A DNA stretch of 18,383 bases, taken from positions 1-18,383 of the forward strand of contig LSSH01000052.1 of the NCBI GenBank assembly GCA_001595885.1, in the 5' to 3' direction. A program made the position numbers and the translations under genes. The stretch comes from Candidatus Proteinoplasmatales archaeon SG8-5 (GTDB lineage Archaea; Thermoplasmatota; Thermoplasmata; SG8-5). Position 1 is the first letter of the stretch, and each line of letters starts with the position of its first letter. The notes under the pieces are model-generated. The model was not told the DNA's origin, did no database searches, and was given only the letters and a program-made list of their open reading frames with translations. Shown in pieces: positions 6,439 to 14,134 of this stretch.

Positions 6439-7383
6439 CTATCGGGAATCCGGCAGGTACGGCGCCATCGCCGCGACGAACGCAGGCAGATGCCTCGTTT
6501 GCATCAGTATCTTTCCCGGGCCGACCAGGTCTGTGACCAAGCCCTCGCCGCTGAGGATGGTCGACTTCCATCCGCCTACCCTGTGGACCGAGAACTGCAT
6601 CGTGTCCGGGAACGCCACCAGGTGGCCGGTGTCGACAGACAGGATCTCGCCGACCTGCAGCTCCCTCTCGATTATCCCGCCGAAGCTGGACACCCATATC
6701 TTGCCGGGGCCGCCGGCGCGCAGCATTACGAAATCGCGCTCCGACAAGAAACCCTTGAGGCCCTGCCACTTCGTGTCGAGCTGGACGTTCGGGTCGGATG
6801 CGAGGAACGCGCCGCTCTGCAGTATCATGCCCTGCATGGTGACGTCGATGACCTTGATGTCGCCCATCGTGGGTCCGACAAGGGCAAGCTCGCCGGGCCC
6901 GTGGGCCGCGGTGAACGTGTTCACGAAGAAGGACTCGCCTCCGAGGGCGGAGGTCACCACGCCTTTCAGTATGCCGCCCTTCCTGCCGTGGGTCTGGATG
7001 TCGATGTTCTTGTGCTTGTACATCATCGCGCCCTTCTCGGCCTGGACCTGTTGACCCTGCTTGAGCTTGAACTTCAGCATGCTGAAGGACGGTGAGAATT
7101 GTGTCTCCGTCTCCAGTTCTCCCTGATGGGTGCCGTGATAACTGGGTTGGGGCTGGACGGCCTGTTGTTGGGTTGGTTGAGCCTGCTGTTCCGCAGGTTG
7201 TTGCGGCTGTGCAGGGGCCTGCTCTTGCTGATGCTGGTGGGCAGGAGGTTGGTGTTGTTGTTGCTGCTCGACCTGTTGCTGGTGCTGCACAGGATGGTTA
7301 TACTGCTGGCACTGGTAACAGTACCACTGGTTGTACTGGTCAATAAAGCTCATACCGTTTCCGCATAATGGACATTGGCTCAT
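6439..7383 (-). CDS. Zinc-ribbon, Gln/His-rich linker and AIM24-domain protein
   Basis: The protein has 314 residues from ATG at 7383, chosen because GGGAGG lies six bases upstream. The frame extends 14 codons further to 7425 without such a site. Residues 1-25 form a small zinc ribbon (C4-x2-C7 ... C22-x2-C25). Residues about 26-80 are extraordinarily rich in Gln, His and Pro and should be disordered. Residues about 97-314 are an AIM24/TIGR00266-type beta-rich domain, with FFVNTFTA, GPGKIWVSSFGG and VGPGKILMQTR strands. AIM24 relatives affect mitochondrial inner-membrane organisation in yeast, but the prokaryotic function is unknown. No signal peptide or membrane helix is seen. It is divergent from the ABC transporter genes, with separate TATA boxes. 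Confidence 0.85.
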   Translation of the reverse strand: MSQCPLCGNGMSFIDQYNQWYCYQCQQYNHPVQHQQQVEQQQQHQPPAHQHQQEQAPAQPQQPAEQQAQPTQQQAVQPQPSYHGTHQGELETETQFSPSFSMLKFKLKQGQQVQAEKGAMMYKHKNIDIQTHGRKGGILKGVVTSALGGESFFVNTFTAAHGPGELALVGPTMGDIKVIDVTMQGMILQSGAFLASDPNVQLDTKWQGLKGFLSERDFVMLRAGGPGKIWVSSFGGIIERELQVGEILSVDTGHLVAFPDTMQFSVHRVGGWKSTILSGEGLVTDLVGPGKILMQTRHLPAFVAAMAPYLPDSR

Positions 7384-7431
7384 ATGGATTCCTCCCTGAA
7401 GCATAGCTTCGCAACCCACACGCAATAGCGA

Positions 7432-7440
7432 GATATAAAC
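7432..7440 (-). promoter_or_regulatory. TATA box of the AIM24-domain gene
   Basis: The minus strand reads GTTTATATC. A start site about 26 bases downstream would give a leader of roughly 27 bases carrying the GGGAGG ribosome binding site (7391-7397 region). Confidence 0.55.
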
Positions 7441-7464
7441 CTAACCCGTGTAACATCAAAATGG

Positions 7465-7490
7465 CCTTATACTCATGCCCGATAAAGGAG
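7465..7490 (+). promoter_or_regulatory. Putative TATA box and ribosome binding site of the ABC permease gene
   Basis: CCTTATACT (7465-7473) resembles a TATA box and AAAGGAG (7484-7490) a ribosome binding site, four bases before ATG 7495. The two signals are too close together for both to serve the same transcript. Either the real promoter lies further upstream or the mRNA is leaderless. Confidence 0.4.
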
Positions 7491-7494
7491 AGCG

Positions 7495-8805
7495 ATGGTC
7501 AAGAGGTTCGGCGTCCGCAATTACATCTCCCGTAACATCAGGAGGCGGAGCCTGCGGTCGGGGATCACAATTGTTGGCATCTCCATCTGCATAGCCTTCT
7601 TCATACTGTTCGCATCCATAAGCCAGGGACTGAAAGACGACATCCTCGAAGAGATTGAGGAAAGGCGCGCCGAGATCGCCCGCCAGAGGGCCGGGTACAT
7701 CACCATCATGAACATCGACCCCTTCAACATGGACTTCTTCAACAGCACTGAGCTCGAACAGGTCGAGGACCTTGTGGAGGACTATTGCATCGCGCAAAAC
7801 ACTTCAGGCGAGGTCTTCCCGCTGGCCCTGAACTTCCTCGAGCCCACAGACCCAAACTCCGACGCCATCTACATCCTCTTCGGCGTGGACCCGGAGAAGG
7901 GCATCAAGTACGACTTCATCGACTTCGATGCCGAATCGGTCAGCCTGAACGGCACCTTCCTTAGCACGGACTCGGAAAGGCAGGTCATCCTTGGAAATGG
8001 ACTGTGGGAGAAGAACTACCCGGCGAGCGGATTGGGGGACGCTATTGACCTTCAAACGCTCAGCTTCGTGACCGGCGAGTCCATCGCCATCGAGAATGTG
8101 ACCATCTCAGGCATTATGGATTCGAACCCATTGTACGACCAGTTCGCCGCGGTGCCCATAGAGTTCCTGCTGGAGGAGGTCGGCCTGTACGACCCGGTGA
8201 CAGGCGAGTACCAGTACTTCCTGGCATCGATATACATCGACGACGCATCCAAGATCGACTTCGACGAGCTGGAGGCCGGCATCAAGGACATCACCGGGAT
8301 CAGCGACAGGGGCATCGACGACAACGAGAACTACATCAACCGCATCATCCTGGAGCACGAGGCCGAGATCGCAAGGCAGGAGGAGATGGAGAGGACGGTG
8401 AACGGCTGGTTACTGGCTGTCATACTGCTGCTCTCGATAATCACGATAGTGGGCATCAGCAACACGATGCTCATGAGCGTCACCGAGAGAAGGCGGGAGA
8501 TAGGCACATTGAAGGCCGTGGGCATCGCCAGGTCCAGGGTCTACCAGATCATCCTGAGCGAGGCCCTGTTGCTGGTGCTCATAGCCCTCGTCATCGGAGG
8601 GCTCAGCGGCGGTCTGATATCGATCTATTTCGGCATGCAGTACGAGGCCGGCGCGGGCGGCCTGTTCTTCGCCCCAACGTCGCTGTCACCCTTCGTTGTC
8701 AGCTACGTCGTAGCCATAAGCCTGGTTGTCGGGCTGCTGGCAGCCCTGTATCCTGCCTGGAGGGCGGCCAACCTTAATCCCACGGAGGCGCTGAGATATG
8801 AGTGA
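7495..8805 (+). CDS. ABC transporter permease, MacB/LolCDE type (FtsX domain)
   Basis: The protein has 436 residues with the four-helix topology of MacB-like mechanotransmission permeases. One helix lies at about 22-44. A large extracytoplasmic domain (about 45-300) follows, then helices at about 303-327, 353-378 and 398-420. The cytoplasmic loop ERRREIGTLKAVG (331-343) is the conserved FtsX-domain coupling segment, and the C-terminal PAWRAANLNPTEALRYE is typical. Such permeases do not form a channel. They couple ATP hydrolysis to movement of the outer domain, for lipoprotein, peptide or toxin handling. The stop overlaps the ATPase ATG by eight bases, so the two are co-translated. No accessory membrane-fusion gene is visible. 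Substrate unknown. Confidence 0.9.
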   Translation: MVKRFGVRNYISRNIRRRSLRSGITIVGISICIAFFILFASISQGLKDDILEEIEERRAEIARQRAGYITIMNIDPFNMDFFNSTELEQVEDLVEDYCIAQNTSGEVFPLALNFLEPTDPNSDAIYILFGVDPEKGIKYDFIDFDAESVSLNGTFLSTDSERQVILGNGLWEKNYPASGLGDAIDLQTLSFVTGESIAIENVTISGIMDSNPLYDQFAAVPIEFLLEEVGLYDPVTGEYQYFLASIYIDDASKIDFDELEAGIKDITGISDRGIDDNENYINRIILEHEAEIARQEEMERTVNGWLLAVILLLSIITIVGISNTMLMSVTERRREIGTLKAVGIARSRVYQIILSEALLLVLIALVIGGLSGGLISIYFGMQYEAGAGGLFFAPTSLSPFVVSYVVAISLVVGLLAALYPAWRAANLNPTEALRYE

Positions 8806-9475
8806 CGGCATCGTGAAGCTCGACGGTGTTCAGAAGTACTACACGATGGGCAAGGTCCACATCAAGGCCTTGGACGGCGTCTCCTTGGATATCGCGAAGG
8901 GCAGCTTCACCTCGATATCGGGGCCAAGCGGTGCCGGGAAATCCACACTTCTCCACATCATCGGATGCCTGGACGCGCCCACGGCTGGCCGCGTCCGCAT
9001 CAACGGCAAGGACATGGGCGCGATGAAGGACACTGAGCTAACACGGTTCAGGAAGCGGAGCATCGGCTTTGTATTCCAGTTCTTCAACCTGGTCCCGACT
9101 CTGACGGCAAAGGAGAACGTGCTCCTGCCGAAGATGTTCGACAGGGACAAGGACGGGGAGAGGGCTGACAGGCTTCTCAGGATCGTGGGTATGGAGCACA
9201 GGGCTGACCACAGACCGAACGAGCTCAGCGGCGGAGAGAGGCAGAGGGTGGCGATCGCCAGGGCGCTTATAAACAACCCGCCCATAATCCTCGCGGACGA
9301 GCCCACCGGGAACCTCGATTCTGAAACGAGCCTCGACATCATATCGTTGTTCAAGAAGCTCAACGAGGGCGGCAGGACAGTGATCCTGGTGACCCACGAG
9401 CGGGACATTGCCAGGTTTGCAGACAAGAGCATCGCCTTAAGGGACGGCAAGGTCGATGGCCGCCCGTCCGGTTGA
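8798..9475 (+). CDS. ABC transporter ATP-binding protein, LolD/MacB type
   Basis: The protein has 225 residues, a normal length for the LolD/FtsE/MacB ATPase group. The Walker A motif GPSGAGKST (42-50), Q-loop VFQ (92-94), signature LSGGERQR (143-150), Walker B IILADEPTGNLD (163-174) and switch histidine VTHE (198-201) are all intact, so it should be a competent ATPase. It overlaps the preceding permease gene by eight bases and clearly forms one transporter with it at the cytoplasmic membrane. The next gene has its own promoter, so this operon probably consists of only two genes. Confidence 0.95.
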   Translation: MSDGIVKLDGVQKYYTMGKVHIKALDGVSLDIAKGSFTSISGPSGAGKSTLLHIIGCLDAPTAGRVRINGKDMGAMKDTELTRFRKRSIGFVFQFFNLVPTLTAKENVLLPKMFDRDKDGERADRLLRIVGMEHRADHRPNELSGGERQRVAIARALINNPPIILADEPTGNLDSETSLDIISLFKKLNEGGRTVILVTHERDIARFADKSIALRDGKVDGRPSG

Positions 9476-9495
9476 AGTAATGTAAGCCTAGCCAG

Positions 9496-9505
9496 GTTTA
9501 TATAT
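9496..9505 (+). promoter_or_regulatory. TATA box of the RaSEA gene
   Basis: GTTTATATAT is a strong archaeal TATA box. Its centre is about 27 bases upstream of ATG 9528, which supports that codon as a leaderless start rather than the in-frame ATG at 9504, which lies at the end of the box. Confidence 0.65.
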
Positions 9506-9527
9506 GTCGATTGATAATGAGGTCAAG

Positions 9528-10511
9528 ATGCCGCGAGCACAGCCATCCAGGTCAACACCCGTTGCGGTCTGGACCGAGCGGGAGCTCCTCAACGGTGAGA
9601 AGGTAGACGCCCTCGTGGTCATACTCAGAAGCAAGGGCTGCTCCTGGTCGAACCGGAGCGGCTGCCTGATGTGCGGGTACAATAACGATTGCGATCCCTC
9701 GGTTACACCGGAGGACCTTGCCCGTCAATTCGAGCATGCGATGGACAAACATGAAGGCCAACCGTATCTGAAGATATACACATCGGGGAGCTTTTTCGAC
9801 CCTGAGGAAGTCGATTTTGAGTCCCGGGATTCCATTCTTGAATCAGCCGGCGGCAAGGTGGAGCATATCTTGGTCGAATCACGCCCGGAATTCGTATCCA
9901 AAGAAACCCTGGACGCCGCACTCAATAGTGTCAAATCGCTGGAGGTTGCCATCGGCCTGGAGACGGCCGATGACGCGGTCAGGGGGAAGTGCATCAACAA
10001 GGGTTTTTCCTTCGCCGGTTACGCGGGCGCGGTCAAGGTGTTGAATGACAATGGTATAATGGTCAGGACATACCTGCTCCTGAAACCTCCGTTTCTGACT
10101 GAAAGAAAGGCGATTGCAGACGTTCAAGAGTCCATCGAGAAGGTCAGTGAGATGACCCAGACCATCTCCGTCAATCCCGTCAACGTGCAGCGGGGAACGG
10201 CGGTCGAGGGATTGTGGAAAAGGGGCCTATACCGCCCGCCCTGGCTGTGGAGCCTCGTCGAGGTTTTGAAAAAGACAACCGAGGCAAGATTGGTATCCGC
10301 CCCCTCAGGCGGGGGAACCCGGAGGGGGGCGCACAACTGCCGCAAGTGCGACAGGTCCATCCTAAACGCGCTGAGGGACTTCAACCTGAACGCAGACGGG
10401 GCAGTCTTCGATGACATCAACTGCGACTGCAGGGACGAATGGCTCGACACCCTCGAACTGGAGCCGCTCGCCGGGACGAGCGGCGACCTGGCCAGGCTGA
10501 TGAGGCCGTGA
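9528..10511 (+). CDS. Archaeosine biosynthesis radical SAM protein RaSEA (TIGR01210 type)
   Basis: The protein has 327 residues from the chosen ATG. The iron-sulfur motif is C38-x7-C46-x2-C49 in GCSWSNRSGCLMCGY, an unusual spacing that I associate with the TIGR01210/Elp3-like group identified as RaSEA. SGSFFDPEEV, VESRPEFV and VAIGLETADD follow in the order expected for this family, and a C-terminal Cys-rich stretch (NCRKC and CDC) may bind another metal. RaSEA works with ArcS. ArcS attaches lysine to preQ0 at tRNA position 15, and RaSEA cleaves the lysine adduct to yield archaeosine. No arcS or tgt gene is in view. The family call rests on motif recognition. Another Elp3-like radical SAM enzyme is the alternative. 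Confidence 0.85.
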   Translation: MPRAQPSRSTPVAVWTERELLNGEKVDALVVILRSKGCSWSNRSGCLMCGYNNDCDPSVTPEDLARQFEHAMDKHEGQPYLKIYTSGSFFDPEEVDFESRDSILESAGGKVEHILVESRPEFVSKETLDAALNSVKSLEVAIGLETADDAVRGKCINKGFSFAGYAGAVKVLNDNGIMVRTYLLLKPPFLTERKAIADVQESIEKVSEMTQTISVNPVNVQRGTAVEGLWKRGLYRPPWLWSLVEVLKKTTEARLVSAPSGGGTRRGAHNCRKCDRSILNALRDFNLNADGAVFDDINCDCRDEWLDTLELEPLAGTSGDLARLMRP

Positions 10512-10560
10512 GCTCCGGTAGGCAGCAAGGGTTTTGTAGCGCCTTCTCATTCTCGCCCTC

Positions 10561-11034
10561 ATGGTCGTGCTTTCCGACGCGGGCATTCTCAAAGCCATGG
10601 AGAACAGCGACATCGCCATCGAGAATTTCAACGTTTCAAACCTGACGCCCAACGGCTATGACCTGACCATCGCGGAGATATTGGTCGAGGGCAGGGAGAA
10701 GCAGGATTCCGGTGAGGTTGTGATACCTCCGAAGACGTGGTTCGCGGTCAGCACCCTAGAATACGTGAAACAGGGCCCGGGCATTGCCTCCCAGCTCTGG
10801 ATACGCACCTCCTGGGCCAGGAAGGGCATCATCTCGTCCTTCGGGATGGTGGACGCTGGATTCGAAGGCACCCTGACCCTTTCCGCGTACAATTCGTCGT
10901 CGGGCGAGGTGGGGGTCCCGATAGGGGACAGGTTCGCACAGATAGTGTTCCAGGTCCTTGACACCCATTCCGAAAAGGAATACGCGGAGCGCTCGGGCCA
11001 TTACCAGGGCCAGCGCGGGGTGAGGCTGGAATGA
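10561..11034 (+). CDS. dut: dUTPase of the archaeal dCTP-deaminase-like family
   Basis: The protein has 157 residues and a trimeric dUTPase/Dcd fold pattern: NLTPNGYDL (27-35), RTSWARKGI (82-90), MVDAGFEGTLTL (96-107), GDRFAQIVF (122-130) and a C-terminal YQGQRG (148-153). dCTP deaminases carry a catalytic glutamate directly after the TLTL/TLTI strand. Here that position is Ser108, so deaminase activity is unlikely and dUTP diphosphatase is the better call. The enzyme hydrolyses dUTP to dUMP and diphosphate, which keeps uracil out of DNA and feeds dTMP synthesis. Its stop overlaps the next ATG (ATGA). No clear TATA box precedes it, so it may be read through from the RaSEA gene 49 bases upstream. 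Confidence 0.85.
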   Translation: MVVLSDAGILKAMENSDIAIENFNVSNLTPNGYDLTIAEILVEGREKQDSGEVVIPPKTWFAVSTLEYVKQGPGIASQLWIRTSWARKGIISSFGMVDAGFEGTLTLSAYNSSSGEVGVPIGDRFAQIVFQVLDTHSEKEYAERSGHYQGQRGVRLE

Positions 11035-11726
11035 TCAAGGGCGTCCTGTTCGACATCGGGGAGACGCTTCTGACCAGTCTAGAACCCGATAAGATAAACC
11101 AGATAATACTCAAGGAGAAGGACATCAATAAGACCCCGAAACAGATCAGGACAGCAACTGAAAAAGCAGAGAAGGAGTTCATTAAAAGGCACGCCGGGAA
11201 GAGGCTCCTCGCCATGGAGCTGAATAATTTCTATATCGAGTGGGACGCGGAGGTCTATAAGCAACTCGGCCTCAAGGACGCCAAGAAGCTGGGCAAGTAC
11301 GCGCACGAGCGGTGGTTCGAGGTTGCGGAATTGAAGGCATACGATGACGCGTTACCCGTTCTCAACAGGTTGTCGGCTATGGGACTTCGATTGGGAGTCG
11401 TGACAAACGGATACTTTGAGGAGGCGAGGTATGTCCTGTCCGAGACGGGCATCTCGGAATCCCTGTTCGCGGTAGTCGTCGGCCGGGACACGACCATGGC
11501 GCTGAAGCCCGACCCCCAGCCCTTCATCCACGCCGCCGGCACGATGGGCCTGCGTCCGGACGAGTGCCTCTTCGTCGGGGACGATTTCATCAAGGATTAC
11601 GAGGGTGCGGTCGGGACCGGGATGAGTGCGGTCCTATTGTTGAGAGGTAAGGAACTCCCACCCGAAGCTCCGGAGGATCTAAACACAGCGCAAACGCTTG
11701 ACGAGGTCGTCAATTTCATCCGGTGA
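11031..11726 (+). CDS. HAD-superfamily hydrolase
   Basis: The protein has 231 residues with all four HAD motifs recognisable: motif I FDIGET (nucleophile Asp8), motif II VVTNG (Thr125), motif III Lys159 in ALKPDPQ, and motif IV VGDDFIKD (Asp184, Asp185, Asp189). An alpha-helical cap lies between motifs I and II (about 15-105), as in subfamily I. The Asp normally found two residues after the nucleophile is Gly10, so the usual general acid/base is missing. The ATG overlaps the dUTPase stop, so the pair is co-translated and a nucleotide phosphatase role is possible, but the substrate is not readable. The 3' end overlaps that of the convergent tRNA methyltransferase gene by 11 bases. Confidence 0.88.
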   Translation: MIKGVLFDIGETLLTSLEPDKINQIILKEKDINKTPKQIRTATEKAEKEFIKRHAGKRLLAMELNNFYIEWDAEVYKQLGLKDAKKLGKYAHERWFEVAELKAYDDALPVLNRLSAMGLRLGVVTNGYFEEARYVLSETGISESLFAVVVGRDTTMALKPDPQPFIHAAGTMGLRPDECLFVGDDFIKDYEGAVGTGMSAVLLLRGKELPPEAPEDLNTAQTLDEVVNFIR

Positions 11727-12708
11727 GCAGGTCTAAACAATAGAGGCACTGGCTCGGTGAATAGGTGTGGACTTCCTGCACGTTATTAACGGTTGCATGT
11801 TGATCTAACCTGTCCTTGAGACCGTCAACCTCATCATACTCCGATATCAAATATAAGTGCAAAATTCCTCCGGGTTTCACCGAACCCAATCCGACATCCA
11901 GAAAATCAAGAGACGAATGCGGCAGGTTCATGATGATGCGGTCGGCCTTCTTCAGGCTCGGGGCGAGCTCCCCGGCGTCTCCGAGCATTGGCGCGACGTT
12001 TTTTATCTTGTTTATTTTTATATTTTCAATAAGATATGTAATCGCCTCGGGATTCTTGTCGATGGCATAGACGATCTCCGGCTCCGCAGTCTTGGCAATG
12101 AGCAGCGAGAAGGGCCCGACGCCCGCGAACATGTCGATTATCCTCTCCCCCTTCCTGACCATTTCAGCGATGCGCTTCCTCTCGGTGGCCAGCCTCGGCG
12201 AGAAATAGACCTTGGCGATGTCTAGGTCGAAGCTCAGGCCGTATTCCTTATGCGTCGTTCGCGTCCTCTCCTCGCCGCCGATGATGTCGAGCTTCCTGGT
12301 GCGGAACTCGCCCTCAACCCCCGTGTCCAGCGCGACGACCTTCGCGTTGGAATGAGCCTTTAATATGGCACCGGCGATGTCCCTGGAATGCGGCATCAAT
12401 CCATCCTCGAGCTTGATGATGTAGACGTCGCCGACCACATCAAAGGAGGTTGGTAACAATGGTGATAAATCGTTAGGCAAGTCGAGGAATTCCTTGTAAT
12501 CGCCAATCCTATCGATCTCCTCGAAGTCCCTTTCGGTCGTTTCGAGATTGTCAAAGGCGTCGGTATCCCCCCCGCCCCCAACTGGGATGTAAACGAACTC
12601 TTCGTCATGGGTGACCTTTAAGTCGTTCCTCAGCACCCCGTCATCTGAAAGCTTTTTACGTATGGTCTCCCCTTGTGCCTTGGGAGCGACAACGCATCTC
12701 GAGCGCAT
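11716..12708 (-). CDS. tRNA(G37) modification methyltransferase, Trm5/TYW2 (Taw22) family
   Basis: The protein has 330 residues. The N-terminal segment about 1-90 is the small accessory domain of Trm5b-like enzymes (CVVAPKAQGETIRKKL). VGDVYIIKL follows at 93-101, and GEFRTRKLDIIGGEE (133-147) is a strong Trm5/TYW2 signature. The class I SAM-binding loop is IDMFAGVGPF (191-200), AIDKNPEA lies at 215-222, and NLPHSS (261-266) is the catalytic NPPY-like motif characteristic of m1G37 methylation. It acts at position 37 next to the anticodon, making m1G or transferring the aminocarboxypropyl group in wyosine synthesis. I cannot separate the two. Its ATG is only nine bases from that of dph5 on the other strand. 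A possible TATA (12731-12739) lies inside dph5. Confidence 0.92.
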   Translation of the reverse strand: MRSRCVVAPKAQGETIRKKLSDDGVLRNDLKVTHDEEFVYIPVGGGGDTDAFDNLETTERDFEEIDRIGDYKEFLDLPNDLSPLLPTSFDVVGDVYIIKLEDGLMPHSRDIAGAILKAHSNAKVVALDTGVEGEFRTRKLDIIGGEERTRTTHKEYGLSFDLDIAKVYFSPRLATERKRIAEMVRKGERIIDMFAGVGPFSLLIAKTAEPEIVYAIDKNPEAITYLIENIKINKIKNVAPMLGDAGELAPSLKKADRIIMNLPHSSLDFLDVGLGSVKPGGILHLYLISEYDEVDGLKDRLDQHATVNNVQEVHTYSPSQCLYCLDLLTG

Positions 12709-12717
12709 GGTGCTGAC

Positions 12718-13509
12718 ATGGGAAAGCTCATATTCATAGGTTTGGGATTGGCCGACGAGAAAGGCATAACCGTAAGGGGATTGGATGCGGCCAAGGACTG
12801 TGACGCATTGTTCATGGAAACGTATACCTCCACGCTATCCGCCGGAAGCTTGGAGAGGCTTGAAAGAATGATAGGTAAGGACATCGCCTTGGCGGACCGG
12901 GAGAAGGTCGAGGGTGGAGTTGACATTCTTGACAAATCAAAAACCAGCACCGTGGTCCTGCTCGTCCCCGGCGACCCGATGAGCGCGACGACCCATGTGG
13001 ACCTGAGGCTTCGGGCGCATGAGCTGGGCGTTGACACGGAGGTCATACCGGGTGTTTCATCCCTGACGGCCGTCCCGGCCCTTCTTGGTCTCCAAATCTA
13101 CAAGTTCGGCCAGACCGTGACCATCCCGATACCGGAGCCCAACTTCAGGCCCACCAGCTTTTACGAGAAAGCGCTGGAGAACTTCGAAGCCGGGCTGCAC
13201 ACCCTCTGCCTCCTCGACATCAAGGGCGACGAGAACAGATACATGACGGCCAGCGAAGGCCTCGGGGAACTGGCCTCCGTTGAAAACGAGATGAGAAAGG
13301 GTCTCATAACCGAAGACCGTATCGTTTGCGTGGTTGCGAGGGCGGGGGCGGACGACGCCCTCGCCAAGGCGGGTCATTTCAGGGATATGTCGGGGCAGGA
13401 TTTCGGTCCACAATTACATTCGATAGTGATACCGGGAAAGCTGCATTTTCTGGAAGCCCAGGCGCTCGTGAAGCTGGCAGGAGCGCCTGAGGACTTAATA
13501 CGAGATTGA
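12718..13509 (+). CDS. dph5: Diphthine synthase
   Basis: The protein has 263 residues from ATG at 12718. The frame extends 15 codons upstream but homologues start at MxKLxFIGLGL, as here. FIGLGLADEKGITVRGL (6-22) and VPGDPMSATTH (83-93) are the tetrapyrrole-methylase-fold SAM motifs, PGVSS (111-115) follows, and GKLHFLEAQ near the C-terminus is typical of Dph5. The enzyme uses SAM to methylate the modified histidine of elongation factor 2 during diphthamide synthesis, a pathway limited to archaea and eukaryotes. It is divergent from the Trm5/TYW2 gene with a nine-base gap, so the two genes may be co-regulated. Its promoter must lie within the neighbour. The closest AT-rich stretch is around 12650-12662. 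Confidence 0.95.
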   Translation: MGKLIFIGLGLADEKGITVRGLDAAKDCDALFMETYTSTLSAGSLERLERMIGKDIALADREKVEGGVDILDKSKTSTVVLLVPGDPMSATTHVDLRLRAHELGVDTEVIPGVSSLTAVPALLGLQIYKFGQTVTIPIPEPNFRPTSFYEKALENFEAGLHTLCLLDIKGDENRYMTASEGLGELASVENEMRKGLITEDRIVCVVARAGADDALAKAGHFRDMSGQDFGPQLHSIVIPGKLHFLEAQALVKLAGAPEDLIRD

Positions 13510-13520
13510 AGTCACGGACT

Positions 13521-14093
13521 TCAGGAGGAAGCCTTTTTGGTACGCTTTGCAGTCGCGCGCCTGCGCCTTCTCCTCCTTATTGCAGCCTTGACCAGACCCC
13601 AAATGAAATTGGTCCGCGGAACTCTTCTCATGTACTTCCTGTAGGGCTTGCCGAATATCCTGACCAGGTGCCTGTCCTCCCTGACGATGTCGTAATAGAA
13701 AACAGCGAAGGCTACGACCCCGGTGAGAAGTACGAGCCAGTGCTGCGATATCATCATCATTGCGAGTATCAGCAGGAGGCCGGCAGTGTACTGCGGGTGC
13801 CTCAAAACCCCATATAGACCATCCGTCACCAGTTTGGTGGTGTGGACATAGCCCTTTCCTTTAGGAACCCCGCCGCGTCTCTTGAAGATGATGATCGGCG
13901 CGATCCCCAATATCGCACTTAGTATCCAAACGATAATTCCCGCGTACATGAGGATATCCAATTCGTAGTGGTTCTGGTAATAGAAAAAGGTCAAAATGAA
14001 TTGGATTACTATCAGCGGACTGTATATCGCCGCGGTGATGAAGTCCCTCCACATCATCTGGGACCTTCTGGAAATTTTAGGTTTTCCTTCCAT
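13521..14093 (-). CDS. Isoprenylcysteine carboxylmethyltransferase/PEMT-like membrane methyltransferase
   Basis: The protein has 190 residues from ATG at 14093. A GTG at 14138 overlapping the upstream stop would add 15 residues, but GAGGG precedes 14093 and a possible TATA box (14121-14131) lies between, so I prefer the shorter form. Hydrophobic segments lie at about 20-38, 48-70 and 104-135. VTDGLYGVLRHPQYT (89-103) and the ED pair (139-140) are the SAM-binding signature of the ICMT/PEMT/NnrU-like group. GKPYRKYMRRVPR (148-160) is the usual end of the domain. The tail contains seven consecutive arginines followed by more basic residues. The substrate (a lipid, isoprenoid or small molecule) cannot be determined. 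It lies directly downstream of the glycyl radical genes on the same strand. Confidence 0.85.
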   Translation of the reverse strand: MEGKPKISRRSQMMWRDFITAAIYSPLIVIQFILTFFYYQNHYELDILMYAGIIVWILSAILGIAPIIIFKRRGGVPKGKGYVHTTKLVTDGLYGVLRHPQYTAGLLLILAMMMISQHWLVLLTGVVAFAVFYYDIVREDRHLVRIFGKPYRKYMRRVPRTNFIWGLVKAAIRRRRRRRATAKRTKKASS

Positions 14094-14134
14094 CTTCCCT
14101 CGTTTTGAGATGTCCGGCCTCTCTAAAAACCTTT

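Noticed and set aside
7200..7310. Repeat array or CRISPR-like pattern in the CTG/TTG-rich stretch
   Set aside because: It lacks constant-length repeats and spacers and simply encodes Gln/His-rich protein sequence.
7099..7368. Leucine-rich plus-strand frame resembling a membrane protein
   Set aside because: The hydrophobic composition is the antisense reading of the CAG/CAA-rich Gln linker of the AIM24 protein.
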